64,000 bases of DNA from Reticulascus tulasneorum (Eukaryota > Ascomycota > Sordariomycetes > Glomerellales > Reticulascaceae): contig LSAX01000009.1 of assembly GCA_001557505.1 (NCBI GenBank), positions 1,240,001 through 1,304,000 of the forward strand. Direction: 5' to 3'. Below the pieces are notes generated by a model that saw only the letters and a program-made list of their open reading frames with translations, was not told the origin of the DNA and made no database searches. Position 1 is the first letter of the stretch. The number at the start of each line of letters is the position of its first letter. Below, one piece after another: positions 58,730 to 64,000 of the stretch. The position numbers and the translations under genes were made by a program.

Positions 58730-59063
58730 TTATGCTTGCTTTTTTAAGTCTCTCGCTGCTTGCTTCAGGCTCCAATTGCACTCCTCGTATGCTCTGCCGG
58801 CCCCGAAGCCAGCTCCGACGAATGCTGGCCATGCTCTTCGCTTGAACAGGAGGACTGAGAAGACAACGCCAAAGCCGAGGCCAAGTGTGGATTTGACGAG
58901 AAGGTTCGATAGGCAGCGATCCCACTGCGCGACGATGTTAGTGATCTACAAGCATGGTTCAATGGAGGCCGGATGCATGGCTAGCTACCTTCTCGTTAAG
59001 AAGTGCCTCACTGACTGGTCGCGCGATAGCGCTCGGCGGAGGAGGAACGGAGGTATCTGCCAT
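58730..59063 (-). CDS. MIC10: MICOS complex subunit Mic10
   Basis: Minus-strand exons 59063-58989 and 58924-58730 join in phase 0 across a 64-nt intron (branch CACTAAC) to a protein of 89 residues, the normal Mic10 size. It begins MADTSVPPPPSAIARPVSEA and LLNEKWDRCLSNLLVK. Two membrane segments carry the glycine-rich oligomerisation motifs: STLGLGFGVVFSVLLF and AWPAFVGAGFGAGRAYEECN, each with G-x-G-x-G spacing. A short charged tail WSLKQAARDLKKQA follows. Mic10 forms a hairpin in the mitochondrial inner membrane and bends it at crista junctions. The gene is easily missed because neither exon gives a long open frame. It is divergent from the URB2 gene with 329 bp between starts. Confidence 0.93.
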
Positions 59064-59392
59064 GTTGTAATCACTGCAAGATCATCAGTAAGCATCAATT
59101 GACACGATTACAGCGTTCTGTTGTCGACTTACACGAATGACTCGGTTCACAAGCGATATACTGGAGCTTGAATTGTAGAATATCGAGCGATGTTATTTTC
59201 GGACCCCGGCCAAATGATGTCGGGGACCGAAGGCGGTGAGATGATGGTGTCCTAATCTGGAGTAATGGGGCGGCAGAATCTGGAAATTTTGGGACAGCTC
59301 CCAAAGAAATCGCGGGGAGATCAAATAAATCAAGTCGCAGAACAAAAGCCAAATTCCAAGCGTTCTCATGCCCTTTCCAGCAGTCACACATC
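59064..59392. promoter_or_regulatory. Short divergent promoter region, MIC10 / URB2
   Basis: The 329 bp between two start codons pointing away from each other must contain both promoters. I recognise no specific factor site. Confidence 0.5.
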
Positions 59393-62300
59393 ATGGATGT
59401 CTCTATGACTGAGGATGGAGGTGACGAGCCGACAAGAGTCCATGTAAGCACTGATTTTTCTGAGTTCTAGAGAAACGACCTTGAACTAACACCACCAAAG
59501 GATGAAAGCAGATCTCTCGTTAAAACCATTCGGTCGCTCGACCAGACGGGCCCAGGGCCCAATGGGGAGACCATCCTAAAGATCTGGAGGCTTCTGACCT
59601 CTTCTGCGCAAACTCAATTCTACGCTGCGGAAGAAAGTGTTTTGCGATGGATTTTAAAGACCATGAAGGGCACGAATGCGGATGCCGAGACGATTCGAAT
59701 GTACCCACTGACTTGGAAGATACTTGCGTGCGTCTTCCAACGAATACCACTTTTCTCGCTTGCCAAGTCACTGGCCGACAGGAAGTTTATGGTCGTTTTA
59801 CAACAGACCTTGAAAAGAGCCTCTAAACCTGAGAGCCGTTCAGAGCCATCCACATCAGAGTCGAAAAAGAGGCGGAGGAATTTTGATCTCTTCGACCCGG
59901 AAGGACTGAAAACAGCAGCTGGATGTCTTAAAACTGGCGAGGCAGTCCTTGATGCTTTGCAAACCCTTGTCTCTCGGCTTGATTCGGCGGCGTATCAATC
60001 GCCGAACGACAGAATGGGGGCGGAGCATATACGAGCGCTCTTCTCACAGTCGGCCGCTGAGGCAATGGAATATCTCGTGCCGTTTCTTGTGATCTACGAT
60101 AATAGCCTCGATGCGTACGGGGACGACGATATCGCATCCGAGAAGAACTGGATTCCTCTATTCTCCTCGCTGTGGGATCTGCATCTCCAAGGTAGCTCTG
60201 ATGCCCTAGAAGTAGCAACTCACCTATCCCGCACCGCTTGCTTTATTCTCAGTAAACTCAAAGATATGCCTCGATCATCGTCCCTGACGATGGACAGTCG
60301 GATAAAGAATCACAAGGCACAAGAGCTCGAAAAGTTCATGCATCGGTCGCTTATTCTACCTGCAAGGGCAGCCTACTTGAATCGCGGGGATCTCGAAATC
60401 ATCGTAACTGCAGTTGAAGTAACGAGGAACCATGCGTCTCTGTCTTCGCCAATTCTCTTCTCGCTAGCAGCGAGCGCGCCACGGATTCACGGCGGCTCTA
60501 ATGCTCTGAAGGGCAATGAGACGTGGCTGCAAGAGGTCTTTAAGTTGGTCGAAGCACCGCTGCAGAGTTTAAACCGTCTTGATCAGTCTTTGATTGTGAG
60601 AACCATCCTGGATGAAGCCAACGCGCATGACGCTCGACTTGACCTTCAGAGTCTTCGCTTGATTTGCAAGAAGTACGCTTTGGAGGCTAACTCGACAGAT
60701 TGGCAGCTGCTTGCCAGTGCTGCAGAATGCGATGTGGACACCTTCCTACTGTCTAACAAAGGTCCTGCGATGATCGAGGAGGTTTGCGTTCGCCTTACTT
60801 TCACAGCTTTCGAGGACAGGGAACTGGAGTCCGCTCACAAGTTTCTGGACTGGATCATACGTGGTTTCGTGAAAGCTCGCGACCTGTCTACTTTCTTAAA
60901 GATGTGGTTTAGAGAGCTGTCTAAGGCAGACAGAAAGCGCTTATCTGACCCCAAGACCCGGCCAATTTGGTACCATACGGCAGTTACCGAGAACCAGTCG
61001 CTGATTGAAGGCATCGAGAAGTCGCTGACACCTAAGCAGCTTCTTGCTGTGGTGCAGTGGATTGATTCTCAGGAGAAGTCTCGGCCGGAGGCCGTATACA
61101 TCATAATTGGCTTCATTGCAGAAGCGATTACGAAGGATGAGTTTAAAGATGATATTGGCGAGAAGCTGGTGGATTCGTTGGGAACAATTCAGCGTACCGA
61201 GGACTTACCTGTGGACATTCTGTCTCTGAGATGGCGCATAATGGCAAAAACAGCGTCGTGGGTGGATTACCCTCAACGGCGTGATCTCTGGGGTCACACC
61301 CGCGAAAATCTAACGATGGTGCTTGAAACGCAAGCTTTGGTGAGCTTTGACACCTACGAAGCATTCAAAGCTACCTGTCATTACTGGATCTCAATGTATC
61401 CAGACGGCGAGGAGCTAGCAGAAGTATCTTTGATACTAAATAAGTTCATGGACAGACTGGCTGAGCACTTGGGGACGCTGTCGTCGGATTCTTCGGAGAC
61501 CGGGTGGGATCCAAGAATAATCCAACTCGGAAAGGAAAATGGTGTGAAATTGAAACCACCAAACAAGACACCGTTGATTGTCCGATACATTGATTATGCG
61601 CTTGGAATTGCAACACGATTGTTCAGGTAAGATTGCAAGCCTCAAACCCGTCCTTGTTATCCCCTAGCTGATTCGACATAGTTTGATGCCGACTGGTTCC
61701 AAGGCTTTACCAGAGCTCTTGAGTCGCGTCTTGCTCTTGTCGATTGATCAGAAGATTTCTTCTGCGCAGACAACAACATTGGCCCATCTCTTCGATGCTA
61801 TGTTAGCAAACGAGAATATTTTGGCAAATCGAGCGTTGACAGGTTCGCATCTCACCCTTCCAAGCTGAGAATTACGACTGACATGATGGATCTTCAGAAG
61901 GGATTATACTTTACTTGATAGATGTTCTTGATGGTGCCGACGCTATTTCGCCTTGGACCAACTCGCCAGCAACAGCAGCAATGAGGGCATTGGCCAAGGT
62001 TCCGATCGAGTGCTTTACTCGACAACAGAGAGAACGCACCATGGAGATTTTGATTCGCCAGAGACTCGCCATGGGTCCCAAAATAAGAGCTGTGCCTATT
62101 CTAGCCTGGAATCTCGTTCTTGGCCTTATGGTCAAGGTCATGCGAAGTTCCACGTTTTACCAGGTACGTTCGGAATAAGTTCAATACTAAAGACACTAGA
62201 TGATAACAGGTGGCATAGAATATGACGTTTACAGACCTGTCAGGTCTCGCCGATGCAGTGTCACAGCAGACTTTAGACAAGGAGAACACCAACGCGATGT

Positions 62301-63926
62301 ATGGCGCTGCCCATTTGCTATTTGAGCTAGCGTCCGCTTGTATACAGTACGTTCTTGCCTTCTGTTCTAACTCATTTTCTAACTCAGTCAACAGTCAGAT
62401 GGTGGACCATTTTGAGGAATGGGGGATCAAGTACTTTGGCGAAGCTGCATTGTTCCTTGCGGAGTGTACTGATGACATAGCAATGTCGGATAGCAAGCAC
62501 CTCCGCATTGTGCTCATTCAAGCTCTCATCTCAGTCGTCTCAACATCACCCAACTTCAAAGGGAAGGTCGCTTTATTCGACCTTAAAGCTGCTCAAACCC
62601 GGCTCGCCGCCTTGGTCAAGGTTTCCTTGAACGATTACGCCTTGAAATGGCAAACCTTCGGTCATGAGGCGAAATCCAAGCTACCACTATATCAAGTCTT
62701 AGTTGCCATTGACGCAGCAGGATTCGTGGAAGAACAAATCCACAAGGATCTGAAGAAGTACAAAGTTGCAGAGCTGGAAGCGGCTAGCGACCGGGCCATC
62801 TCTGAAGGATTTCTCAGTGGATGGCGGCTCCGGGCCTTTTTAATCAAGTATTGTTCGGATAAACTAATCCGGCCTCAGCCAACGAATTTCAATCAGCTGT
62901 TCGTTGACGGTGAGAGAAGAACAGACGATGGATTAGGACCATCAGACTACGTGTTTAAGTGCAACCGTCGCGAGATATTGAACGACTGTGTCGATGCAGT
63001 TACCAAAAATTTGGATGAGACGGAAACACTCATCTACCTTGAGAATTTGATCAGCGAACTCCAGGAGCAATCCGAAGGCCAACTCTTAGCCGTCTATCGG
63101 GTTATTGGTCAGATGAGTGGTAAGGCTTATATTCTCTGTCCGGCAATCCAAACTGATTCATTTTATAGATGCATCGATAGAACTTGAGAAGCCTAGCGGG
63201 TTTGACCTTGCAACTGCCCATAGCAAGCTGGCCAAGCGGTTATCTGGCGTCCAAAAAGCTCGAGAGTTCGCCAGGACGGCCGAGCTTTTGCACCTGCTGC
63301 TAGACCAAAAGTCGGCCTGCATGACACAGTGGAATATTGAGACAACCTTGGGTGCTTTGGCAGCCACATATGCTTCCCACAAGACACTGGGGCCGGTAAC
63401 GTCGTCACCCAAGGCTTTTGAGTGGTCGTGCAAGCTTGTCGAGGTGATAATCAAGAAGCACAGGCGTCGACTAGAAGGCCATTACCACGTCCTCATCGCG
63501 ACGATGGAGTCCCTGCTCCGTGGTTTAGTTTGTCTCCCTTCTAGCAAGAGCAAAGGTAGTTCGAACCTGGGAGCAAAACATGCGAATATTTATACACGCC
63601 TTGTCACACTAATATGCGAGCCCGCAGCCGCGGCTGTTACCCGTTCCCAGCACATCAACTCTCTCGACTCTGCGACAGACGTCGCAAAGAGATCTGCCGG
63701 AAGACATATGTATCTTGTCTTGATGTCCTATGTCAAGCTGCAACTAGAGTTTGATATTTCGCACGAGGTCAGGGAGGCTTTGGAACAGGGCATGAACTCC
63801 ATCTTCGACATCACCCCGCCGGAGATCAGGAAGATCCTTAATGATGCTATAGATGCGAGCGGGCGGGCAATCTTGAGGGAGATGTTCAAGAGATACACCA
63901 AGTTCGGCAAGTGGAGCGGCGTATAA
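59393..63926 (+). CDS. URB2: Urb2/Npa2-like ribosome biogenesis protein
   Basis: Proposed exons are 59393-59443, 59501-61626, 61682-61842, 61898-62163, 62219-62346, 62395-63119 and 63169-63926, giving 1404 residues. The five secure introns are 49-57 nt. The intron at 62347-62394 (48 nt, no stop, frame-neutral) is likely but optional. The long helical N-terminal and middle parts have no catalytic motif. The end carries the Urb2/Npa2 C-terminal domain: LLRGLVCLPS, VTRSQHINSLD, HMYLVLMSYVKLQLEFDIS, then REALEQGMNSIFDITPPEIR and MFKRYTKFGKWSG. Urb2 works with Urb1 and others in early nucleolar pre-60S particles. Length and C-terminus fit the family. The gene ends 74 bp before the window edge. Confidence 0.85.
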
Positions 63927-64000
63927 GAGATTGGGGAAGATGGGTAGAAAGAGCTGGTCTACACTATAGAGTACTCAAATGATACCCTTCGCCTGCCTAC

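Overview
The window looks like nuclear DNA of a filamentous ascomycete (Pezizomycotina). Genes have short introns, mostly 48-90 nt, with GT donors, CTAAC/CTGAC-type branch sites and AG acceptors. HET, NACHT-STAND and DUF4246 families are typical of these fungi. The housekeeping proteins (Prp8, eIF3c, Rad26, Urb2, uS11, uL30, Mic10, Isa2, Yip1, Pex11-like) read as ascomycete orthologues. I cannot place the species. I recognise 21 protein genes, one truncated by the window edge, and one probable intronic snoRNA.

Left part (1-14.3 kb) is accessory in flavour. It holds the N-terminus of a flavin monooxygenase-like protein, an NmrA-like reductase and the Golgi/ER membrane protein Yip1. Three genes on the + strand follow: a TPR protein, a HET-domain protein with C-terminal membrane segments, and a NACHT/STAND protein with an N-terminal fungal signalling domain and C-terminal ankyrin-like repeats. 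These are classes used in fungal non-self recognition and programmed cell death, so this is the most system-like part of the window.

Middle (14.8-33.5 kb): a DUF4246 oxygenase-like protein, a Pex11-family peroxisome protein and a hemerythrin-like HHE protein are followed by eIF3c and Prp8 in divergent orientation. Two gene-poor stretches of about 5 kb each (33.5-38.7 and 40.0-45.2 kb) flank a lone Myb/SANT transcription factor gene.

Right part (45.2-64 kb) is dense housekeeping: a ketopantoate reductase-like protein, Rad26/CSB with a GC-AG intron, and a divergent ribosomal protein pair (uS11 and uL30) sharing a 276-bp promoter with a telobox-like element. A candidate box C/D snoRNA lies inside the uL30 gene. 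Then come Isa2, a protein with a DUF3990/ADP-ribosyltransferase-like C-terminal half, a single-pass membrane protein, Mic10 and Urb2. Isa2, Mic10 and probably the ketopantoate reductase point to mitochondria. eIF3c, uS11, uL30, Urb2 and the snoRNA point to ribosome production and translation.

All exon models were made by eye from reading frame, splice consensus and remembered family patterns. No alignment or database search was run.
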